DNA of 64,000 nucleotides from Umbelopsis ramanniana AG (GCF_025399195.1 NW_026252169.1:1-64000), one strand, 5' to 3'; numbered from the stretch's first letter, positions 36,334-47,809 are shown. Numbers and translations: made by a program. Notes: a model not told the origin generated them from the letters alone.

Positions 36334-38530
36334 GATGGGGTATTATGAATGAAAAAGGTCCAATTATGAAGGTTAAATTACAATGACAGTGAGATATCAG
36401 ATCCGATGGAGGTGATTGCACAGTGGGTACAAGTCGCAGAGAAATTAATGGAAAGAGGGGAAAGAATAAATCGTCTTTTACATAAAAAAAAAAATAAAAA
36501 ATAAACTGAGACGTGCAAAAGAAAGTTTTTGGGTGGGTTGGAAGCTCCGGTATTCGGTGGCCGTTGCCGCTCAAGAAAATTTTTACCACCGTCCTGTCAA
36601 CCTGGACAAAGAGAGCCTTCAACCACCTAAACTACGTCATTGCAGGTATACCGAGAATGACTCATAAGGGCCAATACGAGGTCGGTGAGGATTTTTCACA
36701 TTGACAGTCTTGATGTTCAGCAGAGTGTGTTCACGATATGTCGATGGGCAGCAGCGACATGTCGTTTTTAGCTCTACAACCGTATCTAGACATTTCACGC
36801 GTGATGCTTTATTTCGAATAGACTGCATCAAATGGGATTGTATTGTTTATTCAAAGTCAAGAACCCCGATATCGTGATACTCTATGTTTTGATCAGCATG
36901 CCGTACGGAATTAGCAAACAATGCCACCACCCACTTTCTCAGTACCACATCTACTTTGCTAAGAAAGCTATGGCCACTTAAAGTTACGCACTATGGTCAA
37001 TGCGCGACGACGCCAAGAGTGAGTTGATTTTGCAGCCATCTTCTATTATGTCACAGAATCACGAAAGGTTGATATAAAATGCACCATTGGCTGAAAGCTG
37101 ACTCATCAGTGTGGGTAAGAGGACGGCCAAGTGGACAATGGACGTCCCAAAAACCGATGGCAAAGTGGTTGAATTTTTGACTGCGGCAAGGTTGCCAAAA
37201 AATGGAAGGCCGACCCGATTATTTTTCTGACAAGCTGAGATCAACTCATTTGATCAGCGCTGAAAATGTTAGGTATGAACATCAAGCTGAGTTGGCTCAT
37301 GCTGATCTTTATGAAGAGATATGAATCGGCATGTTGAACATGGTCATGCAGGGTGCTGCGTCCCTTAATAGTATTTACGCATGAGACTAGAGCATTATCG
37401 CAGAAAAAGTAGATGCTAATCACCACGCGTCCGATACACAGTATTGAACACGATAATTCGCATTTTTTTCTTTTTTTTTTTTGTATCGCAAGGTTCATTG
37501 TCTTGTAAACACTCTTTGACGCAAAGTATGGAGCTTAATGGTAGGCATGGCCAAGTATAGTCGATGGTTAAAAAAATAAAATTGGGAAATGTTAACTTGA
37601 CAGAACTCGCATGTAAGCCTACTACGAGGCGTCCTCAATGCAGTATAATGAGCAACCCGGTAAAAATATAATATTTGTATCCATTGCACCTTTAGTAAAC
37701 CTTCATACTATTTAGCGCCAGTTGGCCCAGGGCAGTTCATCAATGGACCCTGGATACACAATGAACAGCACACCTCAGCTCTTTGGCATTTAGCTGGTAT
37801 GGCGCCGCCCAATGTGAGAATGCCACCCTGCGATGTACACGAGGAATTGGATGCAGGTAGCTTAAATGAGAATTTTCAAATGGACTTGACACGTCAGTAA
37901 GACAATAGGACTGTCTCACGACAGATTGGTTCATAATGTGAAAGCCATCTACATTGATATCGTAACAAAAAATGCACACGATGATATGGCCATAAGGAAA
38001 CAGGGCGAGACAAAGGGGTTATCACAACATTGAGCTATGCACGCTCGCATTGTGAGAAAAACCTATGCGTTATCGTATGTTCCAGCGACGGATCTACAGC
38101 ATTTTAGTTCAGAGAAACCCGTATCGAGCGGACTTGATGGTCTCAGACTGATATGCGTCAATCCAGGCGGTTTGCGGAAAGTCTGCGCTACCAAGACCTG
38201 ATACCGCAGCTGTTTGTCAGATCAGATCAGAGCATCTCCATCTATCGATGGTCAGCATACGTTGCCATACCACGTTCAGGTTAGATCAATATACATGTTG
38301 GTTCCCTTCAAAACAAGCATCACAAGGACCTGAAAGATAAACATTGCCGCCTTGCTATGGCAACATATGCTTATCAAAGTTGGGCACACAAAAAGAAAGT
38401 TTTTGATTTGTTTCCAGCATTAAGCTGCAAATAGAGCAGGGGAATTTTATTCTTTTTCACTTCTCCAACCAGTGTAGAACTATAATTTTTTTAAAGGGTC
38501 TAAATAAAAAGGTGCAAAAAATGTAACTAT
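36334..38530. other. 2.2-kb region without recognisable genes
   Basis: Lies between the MFS start and the kinase stop, so it contains the MFS promoter. All open frames are short (85 codons or fewer), with no domain or consistent splice signals. A 9-nt inverted pair GTTGCCATA/TATGGCAAC occurs near 38260 and 38356. Possible content is decayed mobile DNA or a non-coding RNA; I cannot support either. Confidence 0.4.
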
Positions 38531-39694
38531 TTATAACCACCAAGCTTCTTCTTCATGAGCAAACATGGTATCTTCGTTATCATCCATTTTAAACGTAGCG
38601 TCGTGGGCAAATGGATCGTTATCGAAATCGACGTGATCAGTTTCATCAGCCATATCAGACCAAGAACCGGAGACACAAATACCAGAGTCGTAACTGTGCA
38701 CGTTGTAATCTTGCTTGCGTGGGATGGGAACGGCGGGAGTTGAAACAACAATAGGAGTTTCAGATGGCAGAGTGCTGAAACAAGTGACCTTGGCGAATTG
38801 CTGACGGAGCTGAGCAATATCTGGGCGGCGCTTAGGGTCAAGGCTAAGGGCAGACTTGGCAAACTCATAAGCATCATCCGACATGGGGAACAGCTCCTTG
38901 AGGACGGCAGGGTTGCGCATGTATTCAGCAAACACAGCGTCATAGGAGGAAGCCTCCTGCCATGGATTACGTCCATAGACCAAAGCCAGAAACAAGACGC
39001 CTAGACTCCAGATGTCAGACGCAGCAGAATCATAAGGTTGTTCCAATTCATCATCCGATTGATCGTCTTCCAAAAAGTGCTCAGGAGCAAGATACGTGGT
39101 GGATCCGCAGCCAAACTCCATGGAAAGACGGTCACGGGTGGCCAAGCCAAAATCAGCTACCTTGGTCACCAATTGTTCTTCAGGGGAGTCTTCGTTGGTC
39201 AACTTGAGGAGAATATTTTCCAACTTGATATCACGATGATAGATGTGATGGTCATGCAAGTACTGGAGAGCATCGAGAATTTCAGAAAAGGCTTTGCGAG
39301 CAAACTTGGCATCGCGCACTGGATTGATTTCAGCGTCACGAACCACGTAGTCAAACAAATCGCCTTGATCACAGAGTTCCATGATGATGTAAATATGAGT
39401 AGCATCTTCAAAAGTTCGGTAGAGGGAGATTATGTTTGGGTGCGAAAGGCTTGATTGAATATCGATTTCAGATCGTTGCAAGGTAAGCTGTTGCTCATCC
39501 AGACCAACTTTGGTCAGAACCTTGACGGCGACGTAATCACTGGAGTGGATGTTTTGGCCTAAGAATAGGCAGCCATAGGAGCCATGGCCTAGCTCTTCGA
39601 GTAAGCGGAATTCACCATCAACGATGGTATCTAACTTGGAGGCGACAAAGTCGCTCCAGTCAATTGCGTGGTGTTCAACTTGGTGTGTGTTCAT
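38531..39694 (-). CDS. Ran1/Pat1-like serine/threonine kinase
   Basis: A single-exon 387-aa protein kinase of the fungal Ran1/Pat1-Sks1-Ksp1 group; S. pombe Pat1 restrains meiosis and Sks1 acts in nutrient response, but the role here is unknown. Kinase domain about residues 28-320: glycine loop GHGSYG, VAVKVL lysine, catalytic loop HRDIKLEN, DFG in VADFGLAT, and activation segment GCGSTTYLAPE, a GCGS phrase typical of this group. RRP in DPKRRPDIAQL closes the domain. The last 70 residues are acidic and disordered, ending in WWL. All catalytic residues are present, so it should be active. The lack of introns contrasts with most neighbours. Confidence 0.9.
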   Translation of the reverse strand: MNTHQVEHHAIDWSDFVASKLDTIVDGEFRLLEELGHGSYGCLFLGQNIHSSDYVAVKVLTKVGLDEQQLTLQRSEIDIQSSLSHPNIISLYRTFEDATHIYIIMELCDQGDLFDYVVRDAEINPVRDAKFARKAFSEILDALQYLHDHHIYHRDIKLENILLKLTNEDSPEEQLVTKVADFGLATRDRLSMEFGCGSTTYLAPEHFLEDDQSDDELEQPYDSAASDIWSLGVLFLALVYGRNPWQEASSYDAVFAEYMRNPAVLKELFPMSDDAYEFAKSALSLDPKRRPDIAQLRQQFAKVTCFSTLPSETPIVVSTPAVPIPRKQDYNVHSYDSGICVSGSWSDMADETDHVDFDNDPFAHDATFKMDDNEDTMFAHEEEAWWL

Positions 39695-40414
39695 TGGATA
39701 CTTTCTTTCTTGGATTGAACTATATGGTAGAGAAATCTGTAGCGAGATTACTGGATGTAATGACGGACCAGGAAACGGGTCTTGATAAAATAATAGAAGG
39801 TGTATCGATTACAATCATAATTGATAGATGTGTAATAGAGTAGAAAATCCGAAGGGTTTTTCTGAAACGCAGTTGCTTTTGGGTTTGATAATTGGAAGGA
39901 AGATCCTTTTCTTAGATGAAAAGTTGTAAAGGTGGGGGATCGTGAACAATCACTTTAGTTAGACATGTTGACAAAAGACGATATAAGATAAACAAGCTGG
40001 AGAGAAAGAAAGAGATGCGAGGGAAAAGAAATCAGGTCAAGTGATGTGGTATTTAAAGAAACCGACAGATGAGTAATTGCGCCATTTGAACATGCTTTTT
40101 CCAGAGGCTTCCACCAGCACCAATCACATTCCGCCCCAATTTGTCAACGTCACATCGAGTCCAGATTTCCAGTCGGAAGAAATGGAATGACGCATCCACT
40201 TAGATTAATAAATAAAATTCGTTGGTTTTTGTCACAATTTAGCCATTTTCCTCCAACCATCAGCCGGCCCGACGGGATTGCGCAAGTTTAGCCGTTCTGG
40301 CAAAATCTCAGTAGTCCTTTGGCTCACTAATACTTCCAACAAACCCATGCTGAAACGGCCCTTGTTAATAATTCTATCGTCATGGCGGAAAGCGTCCATT
40401 TTTTTTATTATTAT
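39695..40414. other. Kinase upstream region
   Basis: 720 bp between the kinase start and the stop of the TPR gene (both minus strand). AT-rich, no recognisable gene. The purine-rich stretch 39990-40035 may belong to the kinase leader. Confidence 0.4.
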
Positions 40415-41228
40415 TCATCTGTGTTTGGATTCTATCTGTTGAAGCTTTTTGGTGGCCATATCAATGCCTGCATCACTGGCCATTTGTAAACGTCGTTTGG
40501 CTTTGTCTACTTCACCCAGTGCTTCATACACACACCCAAGGTTGTATTGGATTTCACCATCCATTGGATTGAAATTGGTAGCTTGTTCAAGATGCTTTAC
40601 TGCACTTTTGATGTCTTTAAGCATAAGGTAGCTATTGGCGATGTTGGTGTGGGCATCCGCATTGTGAGGCTGCAGTTCCAGTGATTTCTCGAAAGCTTGA
40701 ATGGCGTCTTTATGTTTACCCATTTGAAAATAACAAATCCCTATATTGAAGAAGCCGGCGCCTAAAAACTCAGCGTCAGTGGCGAATATCCATTATAAAT
40801 GGTAACCTGTTGTTGTTTATCTCACCGCTTGGAGCAATCTGCACGCTTTTATGGTAGCTGTCCATAGCCTGGTGTTACAGTGTGTGAGCCAAACGAAAAC
40901 AAACTTTGCTTTTTTGATGTTTGCATTTGTTCACGGGAACTTACCAGATCAATGGATCCTTTATTCAGATACTCGGTTCCAAGATCAAGTTGTTCCTGAG
41001 CCAATGCTTTATTGTAGATGGGTCGAGTGGAGGAAATATCTGATGAGCCCCCCCCCAAGTTAATAATTTCATCTAAGACTTTTGCCACACCACGTCGAAA
41101 CGGACCAACTCACTTCGGATGGAATTCACACGGTTCGGGGCAAGGCGAAGGACATTGCGGCAGGCAACAGGTGTCCTGAGCTGACGTACTGCAGTTGTTG
41201 CCGTGAGGATCTTGGTCAATCTGTACAT
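40415..41228 (-). CDS. TPR protein, probably mitochondrial
   Basis: Four exons on the minus strand: 41228-41114, 41039-40945, 40868-40826, 40761-40415; 199 aa. Residues 1-38 (MYRLTKILTATTAVRQLR onward) are rich in Arg, Thr and hydrophobics with no acidic residue, a likely mitochondrial presequence. Residues 45-195 form about four TPRs, for example AGFFNIGICYFQMGKHKDAI, ADAHTNIANSYLMLKDI and GEIQYNLGCVYEALGEVDKA. No enzymatic domain is seen; a scaffold or assembly role is the family-level guess. The first intron is ambiguous: acceptors at 41079, 41073 and 41040 all keep the frame. The last is preferred because it gives a normal 74-nt intron with ATTAAC as branch site. Confidence 0.75.
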
Positions 41229-41553
41229 GGCAAGGGATGACGCTTGGTATGTTATAAAACGTTGGAGCCGAATACACCAGGCTCTGGCAAGCTTGGAAAA
41301 AAAAAAAAGCATCCGCGTCATGTGATCGACTCAGTAATTCTGGGTCAGAGAGAGGGCAGCCATCAAACATCAGGTACTATAGAAGCCATAGGGGTTTCAC
41401 CTGGTGACAATTAGTACCTCGCTAGTTTATGAATACATGTTTGAGTTCAACTCTCTTTTTATTGTCCTGTTTTTGGGCGATCAATTATAAAAAAAAAAAG
41501 GACCAGATGTGGTTATGTTTAGGCAAGACTTTCCTGCAAGTATCTTTCTCCAT
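41229..41553. other. Spacer between TPR gene and F-box gene
   Basis: 325 bp upstream of the TPR gene and downstream of the F-box gene. An upstream in-frame ATG for the TPR gene exists at 41321 but is preceded by an A12 tract and would bury the presequence, so it was not used. No other feature seen. Confidence 0.4.
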
Positions 41554-43404
41554 CTATACCTCAGTCCAGTCAATCTCCAGGCCTGCAGCGTCACTGTGAC
41601 CTTTGCAATCTCGGCGCCAATAATATAGATGGTGCCGTAATCGGTGTTCAACAATTACAAGATCTTCAGCAGAGTACTTGTAAATCTTCTGTTCTAGGCT
41701 ACTCAAATGGTCCACAAGATACTTATACATGAGCAGTTGAGAAATGCCATATTCAGCTGGTTCATAGTAAAGTACAATTGGAAGGCGTTCACGAACTAAT
41801 TTGATCAATGGCATCAAATCATTTGTTGCCTTTCGAGTACGCTCCATCTCAAAGTCGCTCGGCTGCCTATGCTCCTTTACAGACGCTAGTATAAACAGTT
41901 ATTTACCTCGACAAGTAACATGTCAATTTTGAGAGCAGCACTTACAAGGAGTTGATTTAATCCAATCATCTATCATGCGTTGTTGAACTTGGTAGATAGC
42001 AGAATTGATGTCGAGCGCTTCTGGCATTTCTCCATTCTGAAGATGAACAAAACTAGCTGGCAAGTCCATTCGGATCAGTGACATCAAGTGCTGCCAATAT
42101 GGCTTCCAGTGCCTCTTATTAAACCCACTCGTGATATCAATTGGTATATGCGGGAATTGAACGTTTTCGGGGTTGTCAAATGCTTTAGTAACTCCCACAC
42201 TTGGACGCGAATACTGATCTTCGAGGTACGCGTTGAAGGAAGGAAAGTGATATTGGCTTTCCCAACTGTAATATATTGGCAAATAGTTCGCAACGCTCCA
42301 TCCTTTTCCTTGAGGTAGTAGGACCGACATCGGTATCCCTGGCGACCTTGGCAAACCCGTCATCAAGTCATTGTAGCCTGGCATATCCAATGAAGGCAAT
42401 TTACCGATGGTTATTATTGTTGCAATATACTGGATCCAATAGTCTGTGAAGCTTTCAGCAGTAGGAAACAGTTGATATCTATCATCCATATCATCAGGAG
42501 GTCGAAAGTGAAATGTATCTGTCGCCCACATTCCACCTGTGAACACTTTACCAATGCCCTTATCCATTGCTTGCAAGTCGACATGTAGCGTGTCTTTATC
42601 TACAAATGGAGGTAGTTGGTCTTGCAGATCCGATTTGGTGCTGACCAGCAGGCTCAAGTATTCTAGACCATTATTATACCGATGTTCCGTTAATGAAAAG
42701 CACACTATCTTTGTGTGATTTAGAAAGTCAATGGTGGCCTCGCTTAGACCTTCTAGTCTTTCCTCTTGAATGAAGTCATGGTCTGCTTCGTGTTTATTGC
42801 GGAATTGAGTTAATTTAATAACACGTCGCCAATTACTCTCGTCTGTAAACGTGGAACCAGACGCAAGACCCATTTTGGGTACATTTTTGTCCACGCCGCA
42901 CGTCAAATGGTGAGCAAAGTTCAGTAAGTATAAAACAAAGTCGATAGGAAGTGGAGCTCCAGCCTCTGCTTCTATGCTTTGGATGAAGGCGCTGTCGTAT
43001 AGTGGTGTTGACCGTGGAGGCTTGAACTCTTCGGATTTTTGCCGGGCCACTGACACCATTTGACCTTGAACATGTAGAATGTGTACCGCAAACACACAGC
43101 GCTGTTTCCACGATTGCACCCAATCCTCTAAATGGCAGAACTTTGAATCCTCCAGTGCATCGAACTGTATGAACTTAAGTCTTTTCACATTTCGAACAGC
43201 ATCAGTGATGACGAACTGATCAATAGGGTAACCGTCCAACAATTTGGTATAAGCAGTTTGCCATATTTTTTCGCTGGAGAATGAAGCGTAAAAGAAGCTC
43301 CAGGAAGAACCAGCATTTATTAAGTCTCGAGCTGTCAATAATTCCGCTATCTGCTGTGCAATTTCAAGCGGAAGGTTCCTATTTCGCTTGCTACTGTGAG
43401 GCAT
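41554..43404 (-). CDS. F-box protein with SUKH (SMI1/KNR4)-like domain
   Basis: Two exons on the minus strand: 43404-41946 and 41885-41554; 596 aa. Residues 8-55 look like an F-box (LPLEIAQQIAELL, then LINAGSSW and SEKIWQ), which would bind Skp1 in an SCF ubiquitin ligase. A SUKH-type region begins near residue 140, with IEAEAGAPLPIDFVLYLLNF matching the I-x-x-E-x-x-x-x-x-LP-x-x-Y pattern of SMI1/KNR4. The rest, including GMWATDTFHF and SLDMPGYNDLM, is unassigned and could be the remainder of that domain plus a long extension. Animal FBXO3 also joins an F-box to a SUKH-like domain but adds ApaG, which I do not see. The ATG at 43404 is the first true start codon in frame. Confidence 0.6.
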
Positions 43405-44734
43405 GAATAGAGTGGCTATGAGTACAGTTAGGGTCTGTGGATATTTTATGGTGGGACCCAACGTCTATTGAGATATGAAGTACTATGTGTAACGTTTGAA
43501 AACATCTGTAGAAGCGTCATCAAAATCAATGTTCGTTAATTTAATTTTCAAGTAGCTCTCGCGATAAGTATAAACAAAATAGCTCGGCGCTGTTGGTGTT
43601 TTTTTGCTTGATAGGTGGGGTTTCCGGCCAATCTATGCAGGGAAGAAAGGATTGCTTTATGCTGTTTAAAGACTTGGGAAAATTGTTTTGGCCAGAGGTT
43701 GAGAAGCATTAGCCCATACACAGTGGCCACCAACATCAAAGAGAAAGATACTCATTCCTTTGTTGCTTTGGCAGTCAAGCTAATAAAGTACTGGGTAGTG
43801 TTTTTAAAGGCACATTATCAAGTTGTACCTGAGGCTCAACTTCCTGCGCTGAATTCTGCTATTACAATTGAAATTTACACCCGTCTTTTGCATGCTCTTT
43901 TTAATTGATATCAAAGATCTTTCCGATGTTGGTTGCGCGACCATGTCATAATCGAAAATCCCTTTATGAAAAGCAACTTTAACGACTTGTGGAGTAGTGA
44001 CCTTTCAGCTCGCTGAAGGTGTACATGCCAATACTTATCCGGATAAAAATGATCTCTGATTCATACGCACAACTGAGTCTCCTTTTCATTATTTAAAAAC
44101 ATTAGGTAATCTATCAATATTTTGTGGTCGAACCTCCTTGTCTATCGCTGTTAGCATGGCCCGAGGCAATTCAGAATGTAAGGCTTGCAAAGAAGACTGT
44201 TTTCATGAGTTAATTCAAGTGAGCAAAACAGGATGGCAATCAGGAAGTTCACGACAAGTGGCCACAAAAATCCTCCACGTAGCCTCTATGTCTAGGTGCA
44301 CTCTCAAGTCTTTTGACTCTCAAGTTGATAATTACATTACTGGCAAAGAAATGATTTCAAATATCTCGGTTACAAATTTCGTTTTTGTATTTTGACCTTC
44401 CAATTCATTTGGTAGGGAAACCTCTTCAAGGCAATGAAGTTCTTTACTTTATAGTGAATCAAAGCATTTTTTAAAATCTTTATTTCAAACCACGTTGAAT
44501 TCGCTAATGCTGAAAAATACATGCAAAGGTAAAAATCTTCCCTCATTTTCGAATAGTCAGCAATGGTATTATTTCTGCTTCCATATATGGAAGATTAGTG
44601 GTTTGATCTTAGGCCGCCGCTGCTTCATCAGCCAAAATTAATAAACCATCGATCTCGCTTCCAATATATAAACCACGTATTTTTCTCTCGAAGTTCTATA
44701 TTCAATCTCAAAAAACAAACTCTCATATAACAGT
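43405..44734. other. 1.3-kb region between F-box gene and reductase
   Basis: Divergent promoter region. Plus-strand frames at 43615-43908 (97 codons) and 44138-44395 (85 codons) have no recognised domain and no matching exons. The reductase TATA box is at its right end. Confidence 0.4.
44665..44672 (+). promoter_or_regulatory. TATA box of the reductase gene
   Basis: TATATAAA lies 63 bp before the ATG at 44735, followed by pyrimidine-rich leader sequence. A typical arrangement for a regulated gene. Confidence 0.6.
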
Positions 44735-45864
44735 ATGGTCTCATCAATTCAAGCAGGCGCTCGTGTCCTAGTCACTGGAGCAACAGGCTACGTCGGTGCA
44801 CAGGTCGCAGATCAATTCCTCAAGGCAGGATACGTTGTAGTTGGCACATCTCGAACAGCAGCTAAAGCTCAGAATGTCAAGAAGTATTTTGACGACAAGT
44901 ATGGTGCTGGAAAATTCGAAGTGTATGAAACCGGTGATCTCGTAAAGGATGGTGCTTTCGATGGTGCTGTGAAGGGTATGTGGGCTCTGATAATGCATCA
45001 ACGCGTTTCTTTTGAAAATAGTTACTGACATCTTTCTTCCCTCCTACAGATGTCGATGCAATCGCTCACGTTGCATCTCCTGTTATTTTCAACGCCGTAG
45101 ATCCCATCAAAGAAGTCATCGAGCTCGCTGTCAGTAGCACCTTGAGCCTTCTAAACTCTGCCCTGAAATACGGAAAAAACGTTAAACATGTTGTCGTGAC
45201 ATCAAGCGTTGCAAGCATTGCCGATGGTAAAGCTTCGCCCGATCACGTATTCACTGAAGCAGACTGGAACGATGTAGCTTTCCAAAGTGTGCTTCAGCAA
45301 AAGGAAAGTGGCCAACCTATTCACCCCTTCGTTGCGTACGTTGCCAGCAAGAACGAAGCAGAGCGTGCTATTTGGCGCTTCAAGGAGGAGAAGAAACCCT
45401 CTTTCGCAATTTCTACTATTCTACCTTCCTTCGTCTATGGACCCATGCTTCCTCCACCAGCCACCGTGCAAGAAGTACAGGCGAATACCACGGCCAAAGA
45501 AATCGTGTTCTACTATTCCGGCGAAAACCAGGATCCTTCAAAGGACCTCGGACTCAACGTATTCGTCGATGTCACTGATGTTGCTCTTGCTCATGTCCGT
45601 GCCATTGAGCGAGCCGACAAGTCCGATGGACAACGCTACTTGTTGAGCAGCGGTACTTTCACTTTCCAGCAGGCAGCCGACATCTTGCGCGAGGCCTTCC
45701 CAGAGCGACAGAATATCATTGCCAAGGGACAGCCTGGACAGAAGACTCCTGACAATAAGTTCGACAGTAGCAAATCCGTTCGCGAGCTTGGAATTGAGTA
45801 TAAGAATTTCAAAGCTACGGTTTTGGACACCGTCGATAGCGTCAAGCATCTTTATAAGCTTTAG
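44735..45864 (+). CDS. NAD(P)-dependent reductase, Gre2/dihydroflavonol-reductase-like
   Basis: An extended short-chain dehydrogenase/reductase, likely reducing aldehydes or ketones with NADPH in the cytosol; the true substrate is unknown. Two exons: 44735-44975 and 45050-45864; 351 aa. Rossmann motif VTGATGYVGAQVADQFL near residue 12, HVASPV for the second nucleotide contact, catalytic serine region VTSSVAS, and YVASKNEAE with the catalytic Tyr-x-x-x-Lys. ILPSFVYGPM is the conserved substrate-side loop. The usual Gre2 phrases are thus all present, and length is normal. A good TATA box suggests inducible expression, as in stress-responsive Gre2, but this is inference. Confidence 0.9.
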
Positions 45865-46342
45865 TTTCTTTAGCTTTCTTAAATGTAAACAACCTGTAAT
45901 TTCTTACAGATACAAAGTGTAGAAACCTACTATCAGTTAAACTTTGTAACTGACCTCTTATGATTAAATATTGTGTTGAGCTTTCCTCTCAATGATAACT
46001 TATTGACGCCACGTACCTTAGCATTGTGAATACCTACTCGTAGTGAAGTGGTTGTTCGTCTGAGTCACCTGATGGTCTCCGCTACGACAAATGATGAATG
46101 GACATAGGAGAACAATTGCGCCAGCTTTCTCTTAATATGCGTGATTATCCATGAAGCAAAATTTTCTACAATGCGACTAGAAGAATACATTGCCGGTCAT
46201 TCACACGATAACACCTTTCCTTCCCAAAACAAGATATTAGAATTGCAATTCATTTTTTTTAATGTACAAGATTTTGCGGTGGAAAAATAAAAGAAAAAAG
46301 GGCATGTTGTATATAGCGTCTAAAAAACAGGGCCGACCTAGT
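45865..46342. other. Convergent 3' spacer, reductase and MRPL13
   Basis: 478 bp, AT-rich, no gene seen. Serves as the 3' end of both flanking genes. Confidence 0.4.
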
Positions 46343-46925
46343 CTATGATTGTTGCGGCTCATCGTAGCGTTTGATAATGTTATCAGCATAAGGGTGATCG
46401 GGGCCGTCGAAAATGTGAAGGCGCTCGAGTCGTTGCTCTCTCAGTCGGTTCTTGGGCAACATGCCTGACACGGCCTTCTCGATGACTCTTTCGGGATAAC
46501 GGTCCATCATTCTGCTCATTGGGATTTCCTTGAGACCACCAGGGTGACCTGTGTGATGTCTATACAACTTTTGATCCCATTTCTTTCCAGTCACAGCCAG
46601 TTCCTTTGCGTTAATAACAACAACGTGGTCACCACAGTCAGCTATTAGAAAGAACTGGAGGTGAGTACAGCACAACAACATGAATGAGTTCGTCATGGAA
46701 TTATCCCTCGTACCTGCTGGATCGTAGATTGGCTTGTGTTTGCCCATCAATGTGGTGGCAATTCCAGTTGCCATGCGGCCGAGAACTCTTTGTTTGGCAT
46801 CCACCAAATGCCACACTCTAGCGTAAGCCAGTGCCGTCTGGAGGGAATCATATATTGTTAATTGATCAGTTGCTATGGCAGGCGTAAAGCATTAGGTGCC
46901 TTACCTTGCCAACGTTTTGAGACAT
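46343..46925 (-). CDS. MRPL13: Mitochondrial ribosomal protein uL13m
   Basis: A large-subunit protein of the mitochondrial ribosome. Three exons on the minus strand: 46925-46905, 46837-46714, 46641-46343; 147 aa. The L13 fold is clear: WHLVDAKQRVLGRMAT at residue 16, LMGKHKPIYDP, CGDHVVVINAKELAVTG, KLYRHHTGHPGG, and the RVIEKAVSGMLPKNRL motif before the LHIFDGPDHPY end. The form resembles bacterial/mitochondrial L13 rather than cytosolic L13a. No long presequence is present, as in several fungal L13m proteins. It is divergent from MOG1 with only 141 bp between start codons. Confidence 0.93.
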
Positions 46926-47066
46926 GCTGTTATTAAATAAAAAAGTTTGAAATGGGCCGTATCAACATTTTTTTTTTTTTTTTGTGTCTGGGTGCCTTGC
47001 TCACGTGACCTATGGTCAAAAACCTCCATGGCAGCAGCTTAACCTTTGCTTAACGTTCATTCCGCC
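46926..47066. promoter_or_regulatory. Bidirectional MRPL13/MOG1 promoter
   Basis: 141 bp between the two start codons. It contains a T16 tract at 46968-46983 and a CACGTG palindrome at 47002-47007, immediately followed by ACC. The tract may keep nucleosomes away and the site may bind a bHLH factor; both are inferences. Confidence 0.6.
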
Positions 47067-47809
47067 ATGTCACAACCAAGTCTGACTGAGCGTCCGTTGT
47101 TTGGCGGTGCTCTCTCTGCGCCTCTAAGACAATCGTACCTGGATGCAAGGCATGTGTTCAACTTTGATTCATCCTTGATTCTCTCACGTCAGCCTCTTTC
47201 TAACCTATTGTTCCACTGCACCGCAGCCAGATCAGACAGATCCCGGATAACCAGGAAGTATTTGTGGACGCCAATACGGAGCAAAGCTTGATTATAGAGC
47301 TCCTTGATCTTGTCCCCGTAGCCAAAGAAAAAGAAATTGCAAAGTAGGTTCAATCATTTATCTGTGTATGTTAAAGGGATCCGTTGATACTCATGTTTCT
47401 GCCACTAGGTATCACTTCCAGCAACTGGCCGAGGATAACGAAGCGAAAGAAGCCATCGTCAACGATATCTCTCTGCTTGAAGCTACAAGCAATCCTTCCC
47501 TACCGTAAGCCTCGCGTAGCCTTTCCATGACTGACGTTTGTTTTTTTCTAAACCTTGCATGAAACATGTAGATCGGACTCGTCCCAAATATACGTCCTCA
47601 AAGGCTTGCAGAAAATCTCAAAGTTCAATGAACAGCAGTTGCATCATGTTAACATTGTAATGGCCATTATCCGTCTGGCCAAAGTGCATACTGACGTAGC
47701 TATTTCTGTCAATGTCCCCGAGGGTCAAGGTCAAATTGAGCTTGTCGAATCGGAGATGCTGCAGCTTGTCAAAGGCTTCAAGGTCAATGACTGGAGCCTA
47801 TTTGGCTAA
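47067..47809 (+). CDS. MOG1: Mog1, Ran-binding nuclear transport factor
   Basis: Mog1 binds Ran GTPase and promotes nucleotide release in the nucleus. Four exons: 47067-47149, 47227-47343, 47409-47504, 47572-47809; 177 aa, close to the usual 190-220. The conserved start RPLFGGALSAPL is followed by LDASQIRQIPDNQEVFVD and later by a C-terminal part with LVKGFKVNDWSLFG, the typical end of the family. The first intron must use a GC donor: the exon ends GAT GCA AG and the intron starts GCATGT, ending ACCGCAG. Only this junction restores the DAS-x-x-R-x-PD-x-QEV motif; reading on destroys it. Confidence 0.9.
47150..47226 (+). other. GC-AG intron in MOG1
   Basis: Donor AG/GCATGT, acceptor CGCAG. 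The join is supported by the conserved Mog1 motif on both sides. The donor has T at position +4 and so is weaker than the usual GCAAGT. Confidence 0.75.

Noticed and set aside
41040-41113. Ultrashort 35- or 41-nt first intron in the TPR gene
   Set aside because: Both acceptors keep the frame, but a third acceptor gives a normal 74-nt intron with a branch site, so the unusual reading is not needed.
43615-43908. 97-codon plus-strand ORF between F-box gene and reductase
   Set aside because: Not recognised, no TATA box or supporting exons; left as unassigned spacer.
44138-44395. 85-codon plus-strand ORF with two cysteine pairs
   Set aside because: No family match and the composition looks random; its end abuts the reductase promoter.
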